A stretch of DNA of 64,000 nucleotides, from the NCBI GenBank assembly GCA_004194705.1, contig SADC01001112.1:806001-870000 (forward strand). The letters are read 5' to 3'. Both the position numbers and the translations under genes were made by a program. Below, piece by piece: positions 10,701 through 20,900 of the stretch (position 1 is the stretch's first letter; every line of letters starts with the position of its first letter). The notes under the pieces are model-generated. The model did no database searches. It was not told the origin of the DNA and saw only the letters and a list, made by a program, of their open reading frames with translations. This stretch comes from Ditylenchus dipsaci. Lineage: Eukaryota; Nematoda; Chromadorea; Rhabditida; Anguinidae.

Positions 10701-13700
10701 AATGATGATATTCATAAGAATACGATTGTTTACTCTTACCTTCGTTTCTTTTCTCAATGTCTTTCGATATTTTGGGATCTTTAAGTCTGTTTCCAGCGCA
10801 AATGCAATAATTCATGAATGAAATATAAAAAATACATGAAAGTAAATCAAAAATATTCTATTCAAATTAGATTCCTCTCCTGAGCACAGTTTGATAGGTA
10901 CCTCCCAAAACATGGTCTCATCGGCCTCCTCACACGTCTAATATAACACTACCGGCATACTAATACCTGAATTTAAACACCTGGGTACCACTACCTGGGT
11001 AGCTAGACACCGCCTTCATATCACTATCTAAGTAACGCAACCTTGGCACTACTAACTGAGTGCCGATACCAAGGCAATGCCTTAGTACTATCACCTGAGT
11101 ACTAGGCTTAATCAACAATTTCGGATTTTTAGAAGTAATACCTGTTTAGGACAAGTACCAGGGTAGGTACTGGTGATTTTCATACCAACCACGAGGCTTA
11201 CTGGTGTTTTAAAAATATTTTTGCTATTCTGTGACTAGTCCAGAAACAATGTTTGCCACCACCGGGATTTGAACGTGTAACCTGATAGGTGATCAATTTA
11301 TCGGGGGATTAGGGGATCAATTTACCTAGAGCCGTCCGGAAACTCTTAATTGTGGTCAAAGACTGGAAAATATTCTTTTCTTACATAAAATAAAAATTTG
11401 ATGCGGCATCAAAACGGCGCGGCATCAAAATAGGAATGTCCGGCCTATTTGGTTAGCGATTTAGGAAAATGACTAATAGTCTACCCCGACTTAACGAGAC
11501 CCGAAACTTAACAAAGCTTTTTTAACGGTCTTCAGTAGGCTTTGACCACCCGCAATGTCCCCTCGCACCCCAAAAGCGGGGGAGGCCAACCCTAGTCTTC
11601 AGAGGTTTCATTAAGACGAAGTTTGACTGTCTCAGCCATCTCTGGATTCTTCGTCATCTGATTTTTTCTTGCTTAACTTCTTTCTCATTAGGCTCTGTGG
11701 AAGGCGCAAATTTTAACTTTTTCAGGTGCCATTATCTAAGAAAGGCGATAAGAAAAAGGACAAAACCAACAACCAAATCAATAATGGCTAAAATAGAAGA
11801 GCGGCCTTGCCACAAAAACCGAAAAGAATACCGTATTTCCTCTAATTACTAACCCGGGTAAGTTATTTTCTGGTTCCTCCAAAATCGGGAAATTTCAAGG
11901 TCAATCTCCAGATTTTGGGGTTCTTAACCCAATTCTTAAAAGTGAAACCGGTAGAGCTCGCGGGAGTTGAGAAAGCGCAATAAACAGCTTTGCGAAATTT
12001 TTCCTGTGGTCTGAGATATAGGTGTTCAAAGCAGTGTTATGCATTTTAAATTTTTCTCGTCCTCGTACCAGAAATTTTTGGGCCTCGGACTTCGTACTCG
12101 TACCGACTTTTAAAATTTGCTCGTACTCGTCTTCGTCCTCGGCTTTTTCTCGTCCTTTGTGTTTTTACTCGTACTTTATACTAAAAAGAAAAAAAATCAC
12201 TTTTTATTTGAAAAATTAGACTTTTGCTTAAATGGTTATATATTTTTGTTCTTAAAGGACAACGGAGCGCAAATTCCTCAAAGTAATTTCGAGATTTGAC
12301 TTTTTCATTAAAAAATAAAAAAATATGTATATTGCGAATTTCTTCGCCTATTGTGAAGTGAGATCTCTGAAAAGGCTAGGCTTCAAATTTCTGGCTTTAC
12401 TTGGCAACTATATTGCCACTGATAAAACAGGGGATTTCTTTTTAAGGATGACGATGAAAAGAATCAACGCATTGTTGATGATCACCTCAAAAAACTAGTC
12501 AAAAATCGATCAAAGAAAAAAGCAAACGCTTAATTGAGAAAATCAAAACTGTTGATTAAAAAAATTGTTCAAATAATAGGAACTTTCATAAAAACAAAGA
12601 ATTTTGTTTTAAAAAAAAGTTTAAATAATGAAAATTTTAGCTAGGACGAGTCGCCTTTACCCTTCGTCTTCCGTCCTCGTCCCTTCGTCCACGTTTTCGT
12701 CCTCGTACTTGTAATTTTTGAGACTAGTACTTCGTCTTCGTCCTCGTACCTCGTTTTTGGAGCCACTCGTCCTCGTAGTACGAGGACGAGGACGAGTGCA
12801 CAACACTGGTTCAAAGTTGAGGGGTGAGTTATTAGAGCAGGGTGAGTTATTAGAAGAAAATACGGTGTATCCGATAGTGCAGAAATGGATTGTCTTGAAA
12901 TGAAACATATATTTTATGAAAATTTATATTCAAGATTTGTTCATTTGATGGTCATTCTATCTACACAATTAAACGGATTAAACGCCGTTTAGCAGACCCG
13001 TTTATCGTTTAATCCGTTTATCTCGATCCCGTTTATCGTTTCGTTTAATTTCTCTTGAAAAACCATTTAATCGTTTAAACGAACGCGCGCAACCCTAATG
13101 CATACATGCAAAGTTCTCGGACTCAGTCTTTAATTATTAAAACATTAAAACAGCTTTTTAAAATTTTACTGCCCGGAAATGTCTGCTTAGAAAATGCACC
13201 CATTTTTTACGATCATTTGTTCACAATTTAATGCTTATCTGAAGCACGAGTCTCTGCGCTTTCAAATAGGCTCTTAACTCGATTATGGCTATATAGAACA
13301 TACCCCACCTTTTTGTCGGAAACCTCCCGGCTAAATTTTAAAATTGAATTTTTTACCGTTTTTAACAAAACTTTTTTCAAATTTTTAGACTATCATGTAG
13401 CTACGAATCTTAGCTTTCTGATAAGCTAGAATTTTTATTGTAAAAGATAAAAAAATAAAATATTTCACATATTTGAATGGAAAGACCTAAACCAAAAACT
13501 TACTTTCTTTTGGTATGTAATGTCTTAATTTTTGAAACCATACAGCTAAGTTATACAGCTCGTTAGAAAGATGAGATCTAGGGCTATATGATGATATGAA
13601 CATTTAAAAAAAGTTATGTTAGAAGGATAAAAACAAATTTTAAAAATAAATAAAATAATTTTAAAAACGCAATTCATCCTTCGCTTTTCGTTATCAGGCT

Positions 13701-15882
13701 AAATTACACTTTACCGGGTATGCTCAAAATTCGGGTTTTTAAGCATCTTAAACGCATTTTTAGTCTTGAAAATGACGAAAAACATGCTTTCATGTGTGGG
13801 AAAGCACTTCACGAGAAAAAAATTCGACCCATGAGGGGTATCATGGTTTTTTTAGTCGAAAATAATTCTTTTTTAAATTGGCGCCACAAGCTATTTAAAG
13901 GGAATAAGGGCTGTATTGAAGGGAATAAAAGGAAGCCACTAATCACATGTTGAACATATTTTTGAATACTTGGATCTACCGCATATATAAACTCTGGTGT
14001 GCGTTCTTTTTCATGCATCCAGAGTCACTTTCGAGTGATTTGTGTCTAAGGTATGTGAGTGTGCGCATCTCGACTCCAAGCCCCTGCGCCCCCGATGGGG
14101 CTCAGGGGCTTGAGAGTTAGAGATTCGCACACTAACTTACCTTAGACATGATTCCGAGAAGTACTTATGATTCTAGAAAATGGGTCAACAAGCTGTTAAG
14201 ATAACAGTCACTTTTGGGCAGTAAAATTAAAAAAAACTGTTTTATTCCATGACGAATGGCCGACACATAAAGTCTGTTTTTGCAGAGTTTTCAGAATTAA
14301 ATTATGCTTCAGATACTATACTAGTCCCAAATCGCCCTTGGAGTGTTGAGAGTTGTCATACTTATGAAAAAATCTTTCTTTTTTTAAATTTGTCAAGTGC
14401 GTTAGAAAGCTGATGAATTTCTGACTGAGAAAGGTATTATCAGATTTTTTAACTATCTCATAAAAAAGTAATAAGTGCCATAGCAAAAAATGTCAGTGTC
14501 ACTTTAGAGTTTTTTTTTCTAAATTATCATTAAAAATGAAACTGACAATTTCTTTTTCCGGCCTTTTTTCAAATATAGGAGAAAAATCTTGAAAAATCTT
14601 TCTCAATCAGACTTTGCTGAAACTTCACCATATAACATTAAGCGAGTATAGCTAATTAAAGCAAGTATGGAATAAGGCGGGGCTGAGGTGAGCAAAGTGT
14701 TACTGATGACTTTGCCTGTATAAGGTCTTTGGTTAGTAGAGAAAGTGTGGTGTTTTAATACTTTTCTGTTATCCGAAACCACTTCTGTTACACGTCCTTC
14801 CTCTGATAATCGGTCTCAAACGACCAATTTTGAACGCCATCTATTTTCGCCACACCTTACCAATTGACATTTTTTAGACATATCAACAATTAATTTGAGC
14901 TAGATTCACTATACGGCGTAGTTCAAAAATGCCCAAAAATCATCATTTTGACAGTTTAGCTGCCAAAACATGCTGAAAACATTTTTTAGGTGGTGGTCGA
15001 CACTTTCCAGCAAAAATTTTTTGACCAAAATTGACTTTTTGCCTTGATCCCTCAATGCACTTCAACCTAAAAGTTACCTGGATACCCCAAAAAGATGGAG
15101 TTTGAACAGTTTTGTTAACTGGGACCTACCGCACAAATAAACTCTGGTATGCATATTGTTTTTATGCATCCACAGTCACTTTTGAGGGATTTGTGTCTAA
15201 GGTATCTGGGTGTGCGCATCTCAACCCCAAGCAACCAAGCCCGTGCTCCCTTCGAGGGCGCAGGGGCTTGGCTGGTTAGAGATGCGCGCAGTCACTTACT
15301 TTAGACTCTTAAGAAAAAATGCATATAGAGAGCTTTTTTGCCCAGCACCAGTCGAAAAAACATGTTACAATACCAATAAACCAACCCTTTTCTGGCCATC
15401 CAGGTATCCTCTTAGGTTGAATTACTTCGGGGGACCGAGGCAAAAAATCAAATTTTGGTCAACAAAATTTTTTGCTGGAAAGTATCGACCGCCCCATAAA
15501 AACATGTTTTAAGCATGTTTTAGCAACAACTTAAAAGTTAAAAAAGATTGTTTTAGGCATCTTTGAGCTAAGCAGTATAGTGTACTTCTTCCTTAATTTG
15601 CGCTATTATTGAAATTCACTTTACTCATGTTTTTACAAAACTTCGAATGAACTTTGAAAATTCCATCGGTGTATCGCAATGGTATGAATAACGCAGGCAA
15701 TATATACTGACTTATACTGTGGTATAAATCGCTAACCCGGATTCTTGTGACATCGAACTTCTTAAGCTTCAGAATGACGCTTTAATCGGATGTAATTTTT
15801 TCAGGAAACTAATGCTCTAAGAAATTCGTTGCTGGATCCCCAAACTTTGAAAATGTTGATTGATTCGGAAAAAATTAGCTAG
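7770..15882 (+). CDS. Hyccin (FAM126 family), PI4K-IIIalpha complex subunit
   Basis: Eight exons: 7770-7862, 7916-8029, 8510-8710, 8769-8862, 8921-9006, 9848-10011, 10068-10220 and 15805-15882 (TAG). Recognised by IRIPSVRYPSIYHDPAKL, by VERIIAENRYLILTRIIRA and by the exon-7/8 stretch IPVSPHFLIESFNGINFSLF ... YEMLPDVLL joined to ETNALRNSLL. These follow the conserved order of hyccin (IPSL..PSVYHEP; QNRFEVLT; SRIPVSSGF; PLL..NAI). Hyccin stabilises PI4KA-TTC7 at the plasma membrane, where it makes PI4P. Four frame breaks (exons 1, 3, 5, 7) each need one extra base, three of them in a homopolymer; with those, all phases close and the protein is about 328 residues. It ends soon after the conserved core, without the long tail of vertebrate hyccin. 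Intron 7 is 5.6 kb and transposon-filled. Confidence 0.85.
10494..11629. mobile_element. Mariner/pogo-like MITE, interrupted by FB-C
   Basis: Starts CAGTCAAACCACGTATTTAC after TA and ends with AAGTTTGACTG. CTTAACGA-type words recur inside both ends. The right TA has become TC. FB-C is inserted at 10571, so this MITE is older than FB-C and younger than the 10268-13097 element. Confidence 0.6.
10571..11443. mobile_element. Array-armed fold-back element FB-C
   Basis: Flanked by CCTATTTG on both sides (10563-10570 and 11444-11451). The left arm has about eight variants of the word CATTTTGATGCCG; the right arm has two or three in inverse orientation. The left end reads TGGTACGTGACATTTTGATG. The interior has a tRNA-type B-box-like stretch on the minus strand near 11260. 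No coding sequence. Confidence 0.8.
11831..12865. mobile_element. TACCG-family element C1 (private word ~AACTCACCC)
   Basis: TA-flanked ends CCGTATTTCCTCTAAT and, inverted, CCGTATTTTCTTCTAATAAC. The left end carries the near-palindrome ACCCGGGT; the right end carries CTCACCC twice. It is enlarged by the 12032-12808 insertion. The body shares the AAAATCGG...GAGCTCGCGGGAGTT segment with other copies. Confidence 0.65.
12032..12808. mobile_element. hAT-like element with TCGTCCTCGTA arrays
   Basis: Ends CAGTGTTATGCA and TGCACAACACTG, flanked by GTTCAAAG on both sides (12024-12031 and 12809-12816). Both arms are built from repeated TCGTCCTCGTA-like words, the left in one orientation and the right largely direct plus a terminal inverse. 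CAGTGTT ends with an 8-bp duplication fit hAT. No transposase. Confidence 0.8.
13106..15804. other. Remainder of hyccin intron 7
   Basis: Non-coding. 13270-13640 is an AT-rich repeat whose second copy is at 25990-26610. 13795-14168 holds R1 material, part inverted. 14170-15090 has no feature I can name. 15095-15530 is another R1 copy followed by AT-rich sequence. Exon 8 begins at 15805. Confidence 0.6.
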
Positions 15883-16116
15883 AAATATTATTTATATTCA
15901 TTTTTGGTCTATGTGTCTCAATAACGGTGGTTTTTGTAATAGATTTTGTGGTTTTTTATTTACAAAAAAGTTTACTTGGTTAAAGTACATGTGTATCTTA
16001 ATAATTGTTCAAAGTAAACCTCTGGAGTAATATAATTCACTTCTGCCGTGAGGTTTTTGTTTAAAATGGACGTTTGTTTTATGGCCGTTTGTTCTTAAAC
16101 GTGTCTGTAAATTTGT

Positions 16117-16122
16117 AATAAA
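16117..16122 (+). terminator. Candidate poly(A) signal of hyccin
   Basis: AATAAA 235 bases after the hyccin stop codon; a second AATAAA follows at 16153-16158. There is no downstream gene on this strand nearby. Confidence 0.5.
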
Positions 16123-16394
16123 ATGCCTTCGAAATATAAGCAGCTCAAAATGCAATAAAAAAGTTTATGTACATGTAAAACCGTGCGTAGTCGTTTCATT
16201 AAGCTATTTCATTTATCTTTTCCCGTTGGGTTCCCATTTTCGCAGTTTTTTCAGTTTAAGACACATGCTTGATTTTCGTCGAAAATCGTAAAAATGTATT
16301 CTTGCTAGCCGGATTCCGAAATTTAGATGAACATCGCATATCAAATTTTCATACAGAGTGGTCTTTGGTTAAACATAGCATTTCCTTATGGCTC

Positions 16395-16505
16395 ATTTAT
16401 AAACGTTATCGTTGTCGTCGTCGTTGGAAAAAATGTTTTATAAAGGTGCTTTTACGCCAACAACAACACCGATGATAACGACAACGTTTATAAATGAGCC
16501 ATTAG
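16395..16505. repeat. Hairpin repeat
   Basis: TGGCTCATTTATAAACGTT and AACGTTTATAAATGAGCCA are the ends of a ~110-base palindrome. Its inner parts are GTTATCGTTGTCG and its complement. Confidence 0.7.
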
Positions 16506-16569
16506 GCAACAGCCCTGGAACGAGAAGAGATACTAACAGCCAGAACATAAGAAAGGAACAGAAAAACAA

Positions 16570-17835
16570 ACATTGGAATGCCTGATTTTCCTAAGAGTAC
16601 ATCGTGGTGCAGAATTTCACGCTGAACACGATAGTGAAAAAAAATTTAAAAATAATCACTATTTGCGGGTCAGCTGCCCCTACGAACCAACCAAGTCAGG
16701 ATTTTTACGGGCTTTAAAATAAGGTATCATCGAGGTAGGGTACATGACAATATTTCGCCGACAATTATTTCGCCGACAATTATTTCGCCGACAATTATTT
16801 CGCGCGACATTATTTCGCGGACCATTATTTCGCCGCGACTAAATTTCACCGCCATTATTTATTTTTACTAATTTCATTAATTACATGCCAAACATTTTTC
16901 AAGTAAATCTAAAACAAAGTTTTATTGACTCTAGTTCTATAACAACACATCAGAAAAGCAAATAACACCAAATCAGAGAAGCAAAATATCGGCGAAATTT
17001 TGTCGCGGTGAAATATTGGTCCGCGAAATAATGTCGCGCAAAATAATGTCGCGCGAAATAATGTCGGCGAAATAATTGTCGGCGAAATAATGTCGGCGAA
17101 ATAATTGTCGGCGAAATAATGTCGGCGAAATAATGTCAGCGAAATAATTGTCGGCGAAATATTGTCCGGTACCGTCGAGGTATTTATGACAATTAAATGT
17201 AAAAATTTTAGTTCAAAGAAAAAATTGTATCCTTTTTCAAAAACGGTGTTGATAATTACGAACGGAACAAAAAGTGTAATAACGTCATTTTTTAGTTGTC
17301 AGTGATATCATTCGACAGAGCAAGAAAAATTGCACCAGAAAAAGCTTTGAGCTAGGATAAAAGCAGGCTTGAGGAGGGGTTTAGCAAGACTCTCGAAAAA
17401 AATTCAAAATCAATTTTGACGTAAAACTCATATTTTGCCAAAGAAACCTCGATTTTCGACACCGTCTTCGACTTCATGGTGATTTGCTTATGAAACTGCC
17501 CTTGAACATAAAAACATGCTGTCAAATTTCGAATACCGCTCAAGACAAAGTCATTTGAATTTCAAAAAAATTTAATGATGATACGATGATACCTTATTTT
17601 AAAGCCCGTGATCTGCGCTTTCGTTTGAGTTATAAATCAGTGATACCAATAATTGAATTTGACGAGATCTGCCCTTTTGAAGTTGCATACGCAAAAATCC
17701 TGACTTGGTTGGTTCGTAGAGGCAGCTGGCCCGCAAATAGTGATTTTTTTAGAAAATTTTTTCACTATCGTGTTCAGCGTGAAATTGTGCACCAGGATGT
17801 ACTCTTAGGAAAATCAGGCATTGCAGTGTTCATGT
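16570..17835. repeat. Fold-back element hosting FB-B
   Basis: The left arm (16570-16735) and right arm (17588-17835) are inverted copies sharing GCCTGATTTTCCTAAGAGTA, CACGCTGAACACGATAGTGA and ACGAACCAACCAAGTCAGGA. FB-B (16738-17174) is inserted in its left half. ORFs at 17352-17543 and 17586-17843 are parts of the repeat and I do not take them as genes. Confidence 0.75.
16738..17174. mobile_element. Array-armed fold-back element FB-B
   Basis: Flanked by TCGAGGTA on both sides (16730-16737 and 17175-17182). Ends are GGGTACATGACAATATTTCG and the inverse of CGGTACCGGACAATATTTCG. The arms are tandem GACAATTATTTCGCC words: about six on the left and about eleven on the right. The interior of about 130 bases is AT-rich and non-coding. 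Confidence 0.85.
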
Positions 17836-17900
17836 CAAGGTGATCTATCCTTGCAAAAAATAAAAAGTTACATTTTTTATTATGCGGCAAAAAATTAAAT

Positions 17901-17906
17901 TTTATT
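17901..17906 (-). terminator. Candidate poly(A) signal of the Clc-like gene
   Basis: AATAAA on the minus strand, about 36 bases past the stop codon at 17942. Confidence 0.6.
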
Positions 17907-17941
17907 ACACAATTATCAGTATTATTTCTTTAGTAATATGT

Positions 17942-20900
17942 TTAGTTGTTTGAAACAGTTGATAAACCGCCGATAACACATCCAACAAAAGTGGCCATTA
18001 TCATCACCTAAAAATACATGATTTTTCACCAAAAATATTAATTTTCGTCTTTTGAAACTTACAAGCATGGCGCCCACACCCACCCAGAAGCTGTAGCCTA
18101 TATTTAGAGTTGGCATTTTTCCGGACATATATAAACGCGGACAGTTGTCCGGACAATTAGTTCTGGACAGATAGGACAATTTCGGACAAATAGGATTTAA
18201 CACAACTTCAATCAAAAACAGGGGTGTGAGGATCTAAAGAATTAGAGATACGTTCCCTAAATTACCTTACAGGTGAATCATAACAATACTCTTGCTAATA
18301 TATGAATTCGGAAACTCGTTCTGCCAAAAGTGTTTTGAGAAAACAAGGAATACAGTTGACCCTCCAGCACAGTTAAATTTCTAGTACAGATAAACTCTTG
18401 ATATAACGACTTACTAAAAAAACGACCCTATTCCTCAATGGGGTGGGGCGGTTTTTGCCTTGGTGCCCTCTGTTGTTTTTGGGGACATTTTAGGCTTAGG
18501 TTTAGGCAAAGGTCGGCCAACGTATGTTAGGATGGACTCAAACATGCGTCTAAAGTATGTTTGAGTCTGCCCTAACACACGCTGGCCTACCCTTGCCTAA
18601 GCCTGAAGCCAAAAAAACTTATTAAAAAACAAGGGGGACCAAGGCACACCCCCATAAAGGGATAGGGCTAAAAGAACTTTTAGGGGCGTCTTTTGATATC
18701 TTTTGTTAAGGGTTAACTAGGGTTGTAGGTTACATAAAAGGACCGAAATTTTTGATTTTTGACTCGACCCGTCGGGTCAAAAGTTTTGGATGGGTTGACT
18801 ACCTTAGAATTGACTGTCCCTTTAACTTAGATTCCTAAGGCAAAATATACTGCATTTTTTTCCAAACATGTGTTGCAAAACATGTTTTTTACACATTTCA
18901 TTCACAGTGGTAAAAAGCTATTTTCAGGATGATTTGATTAGTGTAGTAAGTCTTAAATTACTTATTTTAGCTAATCCTATCTGTCCAATTCTTTGACTAC
19001 CGGACAAATAATAACAATTGTCCTATTTGTCCGGACAATTGTCCATCACCCTACCTATATTGCCTTCATCATTCAGAGAGGAGGGGAAACCGCCATCTAA
19101 AAGGTTTTGCTCTTTCAGCCAATTATAGAAAGGAGACTGACTAATCTGGTCTTGTTTTTGGCGCCGTAGACGGCAATAGCCACGATCAGAAAAGAGGCGG
19201 CCAGGCCACACAGCACCGGTAGGGGGAAGAACAGGGAGGGCAGGCAAAAGGTCATGCAGCTTAAGACAGCCCATATTAAAACCACCAACTCCATAATCAG
19301 GGCGAGGATCATAAAGATGATCACTGTCTTCATCCATGCTGGTTGACCCTGCAAAACTGTTTTTACATTACAAGACCAATGCGTGCAAGTTATGAAAAGT
19401 TTTTGTTTATCACAACCCCAATACTCTTATCTCCCTTCCTTCGAGGCATACCTGCACGCTGAGAAAAATCGGCGCCGGCGCCACAATTAATTCGGCGCCG
19501 GGCGTCGGCGCCGGCGCCGACGCCTAAAAGAGGAAATACGGCGCCAGGCGCCGGCATCAAGTTATTTTTGTAAATAAAATAATAGAATGTAACAAAGATT
19601 AATCTAACATTTTATGTTTTTAAATAGAAATTTTTTGTATTAGGAATAGCAACAATTATGAGAAATTAAAAATTTATCATGTTGCGGTTATAAACAAGCA
19701 TTGTTTTGCTTTTTAAAAGTACTGGGCCAGTGGAGCTTTTTCTGCCGGCTGTCAACATAGCTGTTATGCTGAACATACGCTCAGCAGCTGCAGTACTTGC
19801 GGGAATAGCTAATAAATCATTAGCTACCGTATTTCCTGTAATAAGGCGGCATGCCGCCTTATTTTTCAAACCCCTGAAAATCAGAAAAATTCGAATTCAA
19901 TCTCGAGATTTTAGGTGCTCAACCAAAATCTAAAAATTAGAATCGGTAGAGCTCGTGGGAGTTAAGAAAACGCATCAAACAGATAACCAAAATATTTACT
20001 CTGCTTCGAGATATAGACCCTCGAAGTTGGGGGTGCCGCCTTATTAGAGGGTGCCGCCTTATTACAGGAAATGCGGTATTTTTGTCAAAGATGTGTATGC
20101 CTACAATTTGTATATATATTTTTCAAGTATTTTTGTATCTTGCCTGACTATGTCCTTGCCAAAACTTGAAAGGATCACTTTCAAGAGGTAATGACCCTCA
20201 ATTTACTATAAGATTAAAAATAACTTGTCTGCAAAAAAATCTGAGAAAATTTTGAATTTACTAAAACATTGTCAAGACAGCTGAAATCTTAACATTCAGG
20301 CGCCGGCGCCGCAGCTGAAGTGGCGCCGGGCGCCGGCGCCCGACTGTTAAGATTTTTTAGCCGGCGCCCGTGCAGGTATGCTTCGAGGGCATTTAAGATG
20401 GATCCGGGGATGCGTCGATATTCCGATTTCCGGTACTTTTTCTCTTTCGATCTCTGATTTTATAACAAATTAGCTGAAAATAAAAATAAAGTTTAAAAAA
20501 ATTAAATTTCACATTTTTCTAATTTTTTTTTCGATTTTCCATTTAAGAATTTTGATTTGGCTGAAATTGATTTCACGCACCAAAATACTGATTTCCCCAG
20601 TAAATTTATTTTTTCCCCAGTAAATTTGAATTTCAAACAAAATACTGATTTCCCCCAGTAAATTAGTGATTTCCCCAGTAAATTACTGATTTCCCCCAGT
20701 AAATTTTGGATTTCCTGCAGTAAATTTGGTAATTTGTGCAATTTGAGTCAAAATTTTGTGGGAAAACAAATTTTTCAATCAGAAACTACGTTGAATCGCT
20801 TAGAATTCCAGGCCAAAGTGGCCAGAAGCCAATGAAAACTGAGGTTTTGATAATCTACTAAAAAGAGTTATCTTTTTGCGAAAAAATGATTGCGCGCATC

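Larger units (their letters stand above)
10268..13097. mobile_element. hAT-like element with array arms, nested, in hyccin intron 7
   Basis: The ends TAGGGTTGCGCGCGTTCG and the exact complement are flanked by an 8-bp duplication ATGCATAC (10260-10267 and 13098-13105). The arms (10268-10400 and 12966-13097) contain repeated CCGTTTATCGTTTAA-type words. Within it sit a TA-flanked MITE (10494-11629), fold-back FB-C (10571-11443), a TACCG-family element (11831-12865) and a CAGTG-ended hAT-like element (12032-12808). The 8-bp duplication and TAGGG end suggest hAT. No transposase is visible. It lies 40 bases after the exon-7 splice donor. Confidence 0.8.
19447..20380 (-). mobile_element. hAT element with GGCGCC-rich arms and a transposase remnant
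   Basis: Ends CATACCTGCACG / CGTGCAGGTATG, flanked by CTTCGAGG on both sides (19439-19446 and 20381-20388). Both arms contain tandem GGCGCC(G) words. Minus-strand 19826-19666 encodes a hAT C-terminal dimerisation segment. A TACCG-family MITE (19827-20076) is inserted right at the upstream edge of that segment. The element lies in the Clc-like intron between exons 2 and 3. Confidence 0.85.

Noticed and set aside
11726..11791. Candidate last exon of hyccin (VPLSKKGDKKKDKTNNQING-like, with acceptor and stop)
   Set aside because: It lies inside the 10268-13097 transposon and lacks the conserved LL..NA..SL motif, whereas 15805-15882 has it in the same phase.
16738..17174. CRISPR-like array of regularly spaced words
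   Set aside because: No unique spacers, inverted halves, 8-bp target duplication and eukaryotic context; it is a fold-back transposon.
17586..17843. 85-codon plus-strand ORF
   Set aside because: It is the right arm of the 16570-17835 fold-back; the left-arm copy is not open in the corresponding frame.
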